Below are positions 34,467 through 41,750 of a stretch of DNA of 64,000 bases, piece after piece. The DNA comes from Alphaproteobacteria bacterium (GTDB lineage: Bacteria; Pseudomonadota; Alphaproteobacteria; Ferrovibrionales; Ferrovibrionaceae): positions 16,642 through 80,641 of the forward strand of contig CANJGB010000016.1 of the NCBI GenBank assembly GCA_947473805.1, given 5' to 3'. The position numbers and the translations under genes are program-made. Each line of letters begins with the position of its first letter. The stretch's first letter is position 1. Below the pieces are notes generated by a model. The model made no database searches, had not been told where the DNA came from, and saw nothing but the letters and a program-made list of their open reading frames with translations.

Positions 34467-36538
34467 ACGCGCTGACCACCATCGACTTCGCACCGCTGGT
34501 TCCGGTCTGGCTGATCGCGGCATTGGGCGTCGTCGGCCTGGCGCTGGTCATCTTCGGCGCGGTGCGACGCGCGCGCGGCATCATCTGGCGCGCAGGCGCC
34601 ATCGCGGTCGGTCTGCTGACCCTTGCCAATCCCCTACTGGTCGAGGAACTCCGCCAGCCGGTGCCCAACGTTGCAGTGGTGGTAGTCGATGACAGCCCGT
34701 CGCAAGACCTCGGCAAGCGCCGCGAGCAGACTGAGAAGGCGGAGCAGGAAATCACCCAGCGCCTGGGCGCCGCCGGCAATCTGGATCTGCGGGTCGTCCA
34801 TGCCGGCCGCACGGAAGCTGGCAGCGAGACGCCGAACGACGACGGCACGCGCCTGTTTGACGCCCTGCAGCGCGCGCTGGCCGACACGCCCAGGGAGCGC
34901 TTCGCCGGCGCCCTGTTGCTGACCGACGGCCAGGTGCACGACGCGCCGGCGGCGGATGTCGCGCGCCGCCTCGGTGGCCCGGTGCATACGTTGCTGACCG
35001 GCTCTCCCGACGAACGCGACCGGCGCATCACCATCGACCAGGCTCCGACCTATGGCATCGTCGGCCACGACGTGGAAATTGGCCTGCGCGTGGACGACAC
35101 CGTGCCAGGCGATGCGCTGGTGACCATGACGACTGATAGCGGCCCGCCGGTGCAGAAGCGCGTGCTGATCGGCCAGATGGCCACCGTGCCGTTCAAAATT
35201 CCCCATGGCGGCACCAATTTCGTCGAGCTGTCAGTCGAGCCGGTCGATGGCGAACTCACCCTGCTGAACAACCGCACCGTTGTCGTCATCAACGGCGTGC
35301 GCGACCGCCTGCGCGTGCTGCTGGTGTCGGGCGAGCCGCACGCGGGCGAGCGTGTCTGGCGTAACCTGCTGAAGGCCGACCCCTCGGTCGATCTGGTCCA
35401 CTTCACCATTCTGCGTCCGCCCGAGAAGCAGGATGGCACGCCGATTCGCGAACTGTCGTTGATCGCCTTCCCGATCCGCGAACTGTTCGAACTGAAGATC
35501 GCCGAGTTCGACCTCATCATCTTCGACCGCTACCGGCGGCGCGGAATCCTGCCGAACAACTATTTCCAGAACATCGCGAATTACGTGAAGAAGGGCGGCG
35601 CGCTGCTCGAGGCCTCGGGGCCCGGCTTCGCCAGCCCGAATGGCTTGTCGCGCACGCCTCTGTCGGAGATTTTGCCTGGCCGGCCCACGGGACAGATCCG
35701 CGTTGAGGGCTTCCGGCCGACACTGACGGATTCTGGCCGGCGTCATCCCGTAACCGCCGACCTGCCCGGTGCAGGCACCGCCACCGAACTACCGACCTGG
35801 GGTCGCTGGTTCCAGATGGTCGATGTCGATCCGCAGCGTGGCTACACCTTGATGTCCGGTCTCGGCAGCCGGCCGGTATTGCAGCTGGACCGCGTCGGCA
35901 AAGGCCGCGTGGCGCAGATCACGTCTGACCATGCCTGGCTGTGGGCACGCGGTTTCGACGGCGGCGGACCGCAGGCCGAACTGTTGCGCCGCGTGGCGCA
36001 CTGGCTGATGAAGGAGCCTGACCTCGAGGAAGACGCGTTGACCGCCAAGGTCGCGGACAACAAAATCGAGATTACGCGCCGCTCGCTGATGCCCACCGAA
36101 CGCACCGCGACGGTAACGCGCCCGGATGGCGGCCCCGATGACGTGGTGCTGACCGAGACCGGCGACGGCCGCGCCACCGGCACGCTGGTCGCCCGCCAGT
36201 CGGGTTTGTACCGCATCAGCGAGGGCGACAAGACCACCATGGCCGCTGTCGGTACCGTGAATCCGCGCGAGTTCGCCGACGTTCGTGCCACGCCGAAGAT
36301 CCTGCAGCCGGTCGCCGATGCGACAGGTGGTTCGGTCCGCTGGCTGGCCGACGGGATGCCCGAACTGCGCCGCACCGGCGCAGGCCGCGATACCAGCGGG
36401 CGCACCTGGCTGGGCCTCGTCGCCCACGACGACTACCTCGTCACCGGCATCCGGCAGTTCCCCCTACTGCCAGCGCTGCTGGTGCTTGTCCTGCTGATCG
36501 GCACGATGGTTACCGCGTGGCGCCGCGAGGGCCGCTGA
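34463..36538 (+). CDS. Membrane protein with vWA/glutamine amidotransferase-like regions, MoxR operon
   Basis: The 691-residue product has two N-terminal membrane helices (about residues 12-32 and 40-60), then a soluble part, and a C-terminal helix 'LPALLVLVLLIGTMVTAWRR'. The region after residue 60 starts like a vWA domain 'VVVVDDSPSQDLGKRREQTE', and a later part ('LLVSGEPHAGERVWRNLLKA', 'GGALLEASGPGFASP') resembles class I glutamine amidotransferase-like folds seen in these operons. The TTG start overlaps the previous stop. Function is unknown. Confidence 0.88.
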   Translation: MNALTTIDFAPLVPVWLIAALGVVGLALVIFGAVRRARGIIWRAGAIAVGLLTLANPLLVEELRQPVPNVAVVVVDDSPSQDLGKRREQTEKAEQEITQRLGAAGNLDLRVVHAGRTEAGSETPNDDGTRLFDALQRALADTPRERFAGALLLTDGQVHDAPAADVARRLGGPVHTLLTGSPDERDRRITIDQAPTYGIVGHDVEIGLRVDDTVPGDALVTMTTDSGPPVQKRVLIGQMATVPFKIPHGGTNFVELSVEPVDGELTLLNNRTVVVINGVRDRLRVLLVSGEPHAGERVWRNLLKADPSVDLVHFTILRPPEKQDGTPIRELSLIAFPIRELFELKIAEFDLIIFDRYRRRGILPNNYFQNIANYVKKGGALLEASGPGFASPNGLSRTPLSEILPGRPTGQIRVEGFRPTLTDSGRRHPVTADLPGAGTATELPTWGRWFQMVDVDPQRGYTLMSGLGSRPVLQLDRVGKGRVAQITSDHAWLWARGFDGGGPQAELLRRVAHWLMKEPDLEEDALTAKVADNKIEITRRSLMPTERTATVTRPDGGPDDVVLTETGDGRATGTLVARQSGLYRISEGDKTTMAAVGTVNPREFADVRATPKILQPVADATGGSVRWLADGMPELRRTGAGRDTSGRTWLGLVAHDDYLVTGIRQFPLLPALLVLVLLIGTMVTAWRREGR

Positions 36539-36618
36539 GATTTACTCAGCTGCCTCCGCGCCGATCACCGCGAACAAAGCCGTGAAGGCAAGAACCGGAC
36601 TGGCGGTTGCGCGCGGTC

Positions 36619-37152
36619 TTACGCCGCTTTTCGCCGCGCCTGCCGCCCGGCACTGCCAAAAGGGGACTTGGCCACCATGCCACTGACGCCCCGCATGGCG
36701 CCCGGCATCAGCTCCATGACCTGGAACCGCTCGGGATCGACCCAGCCAGGCAGTTCGAGGCCTGCCGCCGGCGCGTTGTGGAAGCCGAACGGCTCGTAAT
36801 ACGCCTTGTCGCCGACCAGCACGCAGATGCGGTGACCCAGGCGCGTTGCCGCATAGAGGCTGTGCCGCATCAATGCGCGGCCGATGCCCTGTCCCTGCCG
36901 CTCGGGCGAAATGCACAGCGGGCCCAGCAGCACAGCGGGGATTTCCTGCGCGCCGATCACGACCGGCCAGAAGCGGATCGAACCTTCGACCTCGCGCCCG
37001 TTGCGGACGACGAACGACAGTTCCGGAATCGGCGCCACGTCCTCGCGGAAACGGTAGACCGTCTTCTGGTGCCGGTCCGGGCCGAAGCACGCGGCGACGA
37101 GGGCATCGATGCGGGGGGAATCCGAGGGCCGTTCGGTAAGGATGGGGAACAT
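36619..37152 (-). CDS. GNAT family N-acetyltransferase
   Basis: The 177-residue protein has the acetyl-CoA site 'ISPERQGQGIGRALMRHSL' (motif A) and preceding strand 'VVIGAQEIPAVLLGPLCI', then 'VLVGDKAYYEPFGFHNAPA'. It resembles the YhbS-type GNATs predicted to act on small molecules. The start at 37152 is chosen because the upstream sequence lacks coding character. It is transcribed towards the MoxR operon, with about 80 bases between the ends. Confidence 0.9.
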   Translation of the reverse strand: MFPILTERPSDSPRIDALVAACFGPDRHQKTVYRFREDVAPIPELSFVVRNGREVEGSIRFWPVVIGAQEIPAVLLGPLCISPERQGQGIGRALMRHSLYAATRLGHRICVLVGDKAYYEPFGFHNAPAAGLELPGWVDPERFQVMELMPGAMRGVSGMVAKSPFGSAGRQARRKAA

Positions 37153-37444
37153 GAGCGTGCTTTCGGGTACGAGATCGTGGACGGTGGGAACCGGCGCGCG
37201 ACCGCTTGATGCGGTGCTGCCGCCGGGGGTGCGGCGCTGCCGACCCTGTCCTGAACGACCCGAAGCGGGGATGGAGATTCTCGCTGGTAGGTTCAGACCG
37301 AGGTCAGGCGGGCGCACCGCGCTCGTTTGAGCGCTTGGTGTCGAAGTCGTCGCATGTTCTGCATGACCCGATACGCCTGACGGTTGAACCAACGACGCCT
37401 GCATATGGCAGTTTGGCCCACCCCTGCAAGGGCGATTTGCGTAC
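37153..37444. other. Intergenic stretch between GNAT and LysR genes
   Basis: These 292 bases run from the GNAT start to the 3' end of the LysR gene, both on the minus strand. I see no gene with a ribosome site; it should hold the GNAT promoter, but no hexamer pair is convincing. Confidence 0.5.
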
Positions 37445-38392
37445 TTACGAAACTTTTTTATGCTGCGTTGCAGCGTCGCACAGGCCGGATTCCGTGTCCC
37501 AGTACGGCTCGGGGCCAAAGCGCGCGACCAGGAAATCAATGAAAGTGCGCACCTTCGGCGTCAGGTAGCGGCGCGATGGATAGACAGCGTAGATCGCAGA
37601 ATCGTCGGGCGTAAAGTCGCGCAGCACGACGCGCAGGCGCCCGGCGGCGACGTCTTGGCCGATCATGAAGCTGGGCGAATAGATCAGTCCGTGGTGGTTG
37701 ATCGCGGCGACCCGCAACGCGTCGCCGTTATTGGCGCGCAGCCGGCCGCCGACCCGCACGTTCACCGGCTTGCCATCGACGATGAACTTCCAGTGCTCGG
37801 GATCGGCCGAATAGGTGTAGCCGAGGCAGGAATGGGCGGCGAGATCGTCCGGCCTTTTCGGCTCGCCATGCTTGGCCAGGTATTCTGGCGACGCGCAGAC
37901 CACGTAGTGGTTCGGCGCCAGACGCTTGGCGATCAGGCTGGAATCAGTCAGGCGCGCGATGCGGACGGCAAGATCGAAGCCCTCGTCCAGCAGATCGACA
38001 TAACGGTCGGAAAACGCCATGTCGATTTTCAGCTCGGGGCAGCGGTTCAGGAAATCCGGGATAGCCGGCACGATATGCGCCATGCCGAAGCTCATCGGCA
38101 GGTTGATGCGCAACAGGCCGCGCGGCATTTCGTGCAGCGACGTAACCGCCTCCTCGGCGGCGCGCGCCTCGGCGAGCATGCGGGCGGCATGCTCGTAGAA
38201 CACACGACCCACCTCGGTCAGTGCGATGCGGCGGGTGGTGCGGTCCAATAGGCGGGCGCCGAGCCGGTCTTCGAGTTGGCCGATCTGCTTGCTGACGGCG
38301 GATTTGGACAGGCCCATCTGCTTAGCCGCGCCGGAAAAGCTCCGCGCCTCGACCACCCGGGCAAAAATCGCCATGCCGCTAAGATTATCCAT
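37445..38392 (-). CDS. LysR family transcriptional regulator (YhaJ-like context)
   Basis: The 315-residue regulator has a winged HTH at residues 1-60 ('FARVVEARSFSGAAKQMGLS', 'KSAVSKQIGQLEDRLGARLL') and a LysR substrate domain ('GLLRINLPMSFGMAHIVPAI', 'SLIAKRLAPNHYVVCASPEY'). It is divergent from the DoxX-YqjG-pirin-DODA genes. In E. coli the LysR protein YhaJ controls yqjF (DoxX) in response to quinone-like nitroaromatic products, so this may be its functional counterpart. Divergent regulation is an inference. Confidence 0.92.
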   Translation of the reverse strand: MDNLSGMAIFARVVEARSFSGAAKQMGLSKSAVSKQIGQLEDRLGARLLDRTTRRIALTEVGRVFYEHAARMLAEARAAEEAVTSLHEMPRGLLRINLPMSFGMAHIVPAIPDFLNRCPELKIDMAFSDRYVDLLDEGFDLAVRIARLTDSSLIAKRLAPNHYVVCASPEYLAKHGEPKRPDDLAAHSCLGYTYSADPEHWKFIVDGKPVNVRVGGRLRANNGDALRVAAINHHGLIYSPSFMIGQDVAAGRLRVVLRDFTPDDSAIYAVYPSRRYLTPKVRTFIDFLVARFGPEPYWDTESGLCDAATQHKKVS

Positions 38393-38450
38393 GCGTCCGC
38401 TACCGTTTCCCTCAGGAAACGAGCCTAGGCCGCAAGGCTAGATTGTCAAT

Positions 38451-38627
38451 TCAGAAGCAGGAAAGTCCAAGATAAACGAGCTGGGCGAAGGGCGAAATTA
38501 TCCATCGCTCACCCCAGGTCGCCATACCTTCCACGGCCAGTGGCGGTGCCAGCAATGCCAGTACGACGCCAGCGGCAAGTCCGGCAAGAGCAGGCGCGGT
38601 TTCAGGACGGGCTCTCATTGCCGACAT
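38451..38627 (-). CDS. Possible 58-residue membrane protein
   Basis: This short frame starts 'MSAMRARPETAPALAG' and has a hydrophobic segment 'LAAGVVLALLAPPLAV' and a second near the end, 'PFAQLVYLGLSCF'. The amino acid make-up looks protein-like with the third-base GC expected here. No good ribosome site is seen. It lies just upstream of the LysR gene on the same strand. It may be a real small membrane gene or chance. Confidence 0.35.
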   Translation of the reverse strand: MSAMRARPETAPALAGLAAGVVLALLAPPLAVEGMATWGERWIISPFAQLVYLGLSCF

Positions 38628-38709
38628 CTTGGGCCAGTACGGGGTAATTTCAAACTAGCCATTGTCTACCTGGAAGCAACAAACTATCGCATTTAACCAT
38701 AATTGTGTT

Positions 38710-38753
38710 TTGGCGACATCGGGCTGATCTTGTCGTTAGCGACATATCGCCAA
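38710..38753. promoter_or_regulatory. Inverted-repeat cluster between lysR and doxX, candidate LysR operator
   Basis: Outer arms TTGGCGA (38710-38716) and TCGCCAA (38747-38753) are a perfect inverted pair. Inside, TGTCG (38731-38735) and CGACA (38740-38744) form a 14-base palindrome with a 4-base spacer, and another CGACA is at 38714-38718. The cluster ends 22 bases before the DoxX start. It is the best candidate binding region for the divergent LysR regulator. Confidence 0.55.
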
Positions 38754-38775
38754 GCAACAAGCTGCGGAGCCAGAC

Positions 38776-39210
38776 ATGAACCCACCCTTCCCGCCAACCG
38801 TCGCCAGCGCCGCCGCCCTTGCTGGCCGCATCCTCCTTGCCCTTGTCTATCTCCCGGCAGGGCTGCAGAAGCTCGGCGCCTATTCCGGCACGGCCGAATA
38901 CATGGCCGCGAAAGGCATGACCATGATCCCGGTCCTGTTGCCGCTGTCGATCGTTGTCGAGATCGGCGCGCCGCTGTTGCTGATCTTCGGTCTGTGGACA
39001 TGGCTCGGCGCTGGCTTGCTGGCCGGCTTCACCCTGATCGCGTCGCTGATCTTCCATGACTTCTGGAACCAGACGGACATGGAACAGATTATCCAGATGA
39101 CCATGTTCACCAAGAACATCGGCCTGATTGGCGGCCTGTTGCTTCTGGTCGCGTTTGGTCCAGGCCGCTGGTCGGTGGCCGGCCGCCGCGCCGCGCGGCT
39201 CCAAGGCTGA
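38776..39210 (+). CDS. DoxX family membrane protein
   Basis: The 144-residue protein has four hydrophobic helices and the DoxX signature 'ALAGRILLALVYLPAGLQKL' near the N-terminus, followed by 'GMTMIPVLLPLSIVVEIGAP' and 'FTLIASLIFHDFW'. E. coli YqjF is of the same family and is induced by quinone and nitroaromatic products. It is first in a run of four genes and is followed 10 bases later by the YqjG-like gene. Confidence 0.92.
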   Translation: MNPPFPPTVASAAALAGRILLALVYLPAGLQKLGAYSGTAEYMAAKGMTMIPVLLPLSIVVEIGAPLLLIFGLWTWLGAGLLAGFTLIASLIFHDFWNQTDMEQIIQMTMFTKNIGLIGGLLLLVAFGPGRWSVAGRRAARLQG

Positions 39211-39220
39211 GGCGACGCCC

Positions 39221-40189
39221 ATGGGCCTGCTGATCGACGGCAAATGGCATGACAAGTGGTACGACACCGCCAATAGCGGCGGCAAGTTCGTACGTGGTGA
39301 ATCCGCCTTTCGCGGCCAGGTCACGGCCGACGGATCGAGCGGCTTCAAGGCCGCACCCGGCCGCTACCACCTGTATGTCTCGCTGGCCTGCCCATGGGCG
39401 CACCGCACGCTGATCTTCCGCGCGTTGAAAAAACTCCATAATACGATTTCGGTTTCGGTCGTCGATTGGCTCATGCTCGAAAACGGCTGGACCTTCTCGG
39501 CGCAGCATCCCGACCATGTGAACGGCGCGCGTTTCCTGCACGAGATCTATACCAAGGCGAAGCCGGACTATTCCGGTCGCGTCACCGTGCCGGTCCTGTG
39601 GGACAGGCAGACCGGTATGATTGTGAACAACGAGTCGTCCGAGATCATCCGCATGCTGAACTCGGCGTTCGACGCGTTCGGCGACGCCGCGCTCGACTTC
39701 TACCCTGCGCCGCTGCGGGCGGAAATCGATGCCGTCAATGCGACCGTCTACGACCACGTCAACAACGGCGTCTACAAGTGCGGCTTTGCCACCACGCAGG
39801 CCGCCTACAACGACGCGTTCGATGCACTGTTCGGCACGCTGGACGACCTTGAGGCAAGGCTCGGCCGGCAGCGATACCTGGCAGGCGATCTCGTCACCGA
39901 GGCTGACTGGCGCCTGTTCACAACGCTGGTGCGCTTCGACGCGGTCTACCATGGGCATTTCAAGTGCAACCTGAGTCGTATCGTCGACTACCGAAACCTG
40001 TCGAACTACCTTCGCGAGCTATACCAGGTGCCGGCTGTTGCAGAGACGGTGAACCTGCCCCACATCAAGCACCACTACTATGAAAGCCACCGCACCGTTA
40101 ACCCGACCGGCATCGTGCCCAAGGGTCCGGCACTGAACTTCGCGGCCCCGCACGACCGTACGCGCCTGGCCGCAGGGAATGCATCATGA
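39221..40189 (+). CDS. Glutathionyl-hydroquinone reductase (YqjG/ECM4 type)
   Basis: The 322-residue Xi-class glutathione transferase reduces glutathionyl-hydroquinones with glutathione. The catalytic Cys57 sits in 'LYVSLACPWAHRTLIFRAL'. Also seen are 'HYTKAKPDYSGRVTVPVLWD'-like 'YTKAKPDYSGRVTVPVLWD', 'NESSEIIRMLNSAFDAFGD' and 'YLAGDLVTEADWRLFTTLVR'. The start at 39221 gives the usual N-terminus 'MGLLIDGKWHDKWYDT'. It overlaps the pirin start by 4 bases. Confidence 0.95.
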   Translation: MGLLIDGKWHDKWYDTANSGGKFVRGESAFRGQVTADGSSGFKAAPGRYHLYVSLACPWAHRTLIFRALKKLHNTISVSVVDWLMLENGWTFSAQHPDHVNGARFLHEIYTKAKPDYSGRVTVPVLWDRQTGMIVNNESSEIIRMLNSAFDAFGDAALDFYPAPLRAEIDAVNATVYDHVNNGVYKCGFATTQAAYNDAFDALFGTLDDLEARLGRQRYLAGDLVTEADWRLFTTLVRFDAVYHGHFKCNLSRIVDYRNLSNYLRELYQVPAVAETVNLPHIKHHYYESHRTVNPTGIVPKGPALNFAAPHDRTRLAAGNAS

Positions 40190-40884
40190 TCAAGAAAATT
40201 CAGTTCGGCGAATTGGGCAAGATGGAAATCGACTGGCTCGACAGTCGATTTCACTTTGCATTCTCCGGCGTGCCGGCACCCATGGGTCACGGCTTCGGCC
40301 CCTTGCGCGTCTGGAACGACGACCTGATCGCACCGCGCAGCGGCTTCGGCACCCATGGCCACCGCGACATGGAGATCATCACCTATGTCCGCAAAGGCGC
40401 GATCAGCCACAAGGACAGCCTGGGCAATGAGGGCCGCACCGTTGCGGGCGACGTGCAGGTCATGCATGCCGGCACCGGCATCATGCATTCCGAGTGGAAC
40501 AAGGAAGACGAGCACACGCTGCTGTACCAGATCTGGGTCGAGCCGAACCGCCGCGGCCTAGCGCCGGGCTGGGCCGAGGCCAAGTTCCCGGTGAGCGATC
40601 GCGGCGGCAAGTGGGTTGCGCTCGCCAGCGGCGAGGACGGCGTGAAGCACGCCTTGCCGATCCACCAGGATGCCACGCTGTATGGCGCCATGGTGCCCAA
40701 GGGCACGACGCTGCACCACGTTCTAAAGCCGGGCCGGCGCGCCTATCTGGTGGTCGCCGATGGCGCTGCAGAGGTGAATGGCACCAAGCTGGACAAGCGC
40801 GACGGTGCGGCGATTACTGACGTAACCGAGATCAGTCTTACGGCGCAGGCCGACACCGATGCCCTGCTGATGGACCTGCCATGA
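40186..40884 (+). CDS. Pirin family protein
   Basis: The 232-residue bicupin matches YhaK/YhhW pirins: 'FGPLRVWNDDLIAPRSGFGT', the metal motif 'HGHRDMEIITYVRKGAISHK' and 'VMHAGTGIMHSEWN'. The two His of HGH, plus the later His and Glu, can bind a metal. Family members include quercetinases and redox-sensing cupins. Translationally coupled to the genes on both sides. Confidence 0.95.
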   Translation: MIKKIQFGELGKMEIDWLDSRFHFAFSGVPAPMGHGFGPLRVWNDDLIAPRSGFGTHGHRDMEIITYVRKGAISHKDSLGNEGRTVAGDVQVMHAGTGIMHSEWNKEDEHTLLYQIWVEPNRRGLAPGWAEAKFPVSDRGGKWVALASGEDGVKHALPIHQDATLYGAMVPKGTTLHHVLKPGRRAYLVVADGAAEVNGTKLDKRDGAAITDVTEISLTAQADTDALLMDLP

Positions 40885-41696
40885 CCGCAAAAGCCCTGCC
40901 ACCGCTTTTCGTCAGCCATGGCTCGCCCGCCATGGTGATCACGCCGGGACCGGCGCGTGACTTCATGCTGGGCCTCGGCAAGGCCTACGAGAAGGCGCAT
41001 GGCCGGCCGCGCGCCATTCTCAGCGCCTCGGCACACTGGGAGACCGACAAGCCGGCGGTGAGTACGGCGGAAAAGCCGGAAACGATTCACGACTTCTCCG
41101 GCTTTCCCGAGGAGCTATACCGCATCCGCTATGCGGCGCCGGGCGCCCCACAGGTCGCCAACCGCGCAGCCGACCTGATCTCGGCGGCTGGCCTGCCGGT
41201 CGCGTGCGACGCGCACCAGGGACTGGATCACGGTGCCTGGTCGCCGCTGCTGCTCATGTGGCCCGAGGCCGAGATTCCTGTGGCGCAGGTAGCTATGCAG
41301 CCACATGCGGGCGCAGAACATCACATTCGACTTGGCGCGGCGTTGGCCCCGCTGACCAAGGAGGGCGTGCTGGTGATGGGTACCGGCTCGGCCACTCATA
41401 ACCTGCGCGACACGTTCACGCGCATGCGCAGCGGCAATGCCGACACACCGGACTGGGCGCGCGCATTCGACGCCTGGCTCGACGAGAAGATTGCGGCTGG
41501 TGACCGTACGGCACTTGCCGATTATCGCCGGCTCGCGCCGGGCGCAGTGATGGCCCATCCCAGCGATGAGCACCTGCTGCCGCTGCACGTGGCATTCGGC
41601 GCGGCAGGTCCTGGCGCGCATGGCCACCGGCTATACAACGGTTTCGACTTCGGCAGCCTGTCGATGGGCGCCTGGGCGTTCGATCCGGCCGCCTAG
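40881..41696 (+). CDS. DODA-type extradiol dioxygenase family protein (YgiD-like)
   Basis: The 271-residue protein matches the LigB-like 4,5-DOPA dioxygenase family: 'LPPLFVSHGSPAMVI', 'ILSASAHWETD', 'QGLDHGAWSPLLLMWPEAEI' and 'VMGTGSATHNLRD'. The zinc or iron His residues lie in these segments. E. coli YgiD is a zinc enzyme that cleaves L-DOPA. Here it closes the DoxX-YqjG-pirin operon and likely acts on catechols from the same stress. Confidence 0.92.
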   Translation: MTAKALPPLFVSHGSPAMVITPGPARDFMLGLGKAYEKAHGRPRAILSASAHWETDKPAVSTAEKPETIHDFSGFPEELYRIRYAAPGAPQVANRAADLISAAGLPVACDAHQGLDHGAWSPLLLMWPEAEIPVAQVAMQPHAGAEHHIRLGAALAPLTKEGVLVMGTGSATHNLRDTFTRMRSGNADTPDWARAFDAWLDEKIAAGDRTALADYRRLAPGAVMAHPSDEHLLPLHVAFGAAGPGAHGHRLYNGFDFGSLSMGAWAFDPAA

Positions 41697-41750
41697 AATC
41701 CGCCGCATCGCGTGCTAATCTCCCCGCCCGCCGAATTCGGGAGGATGCGC

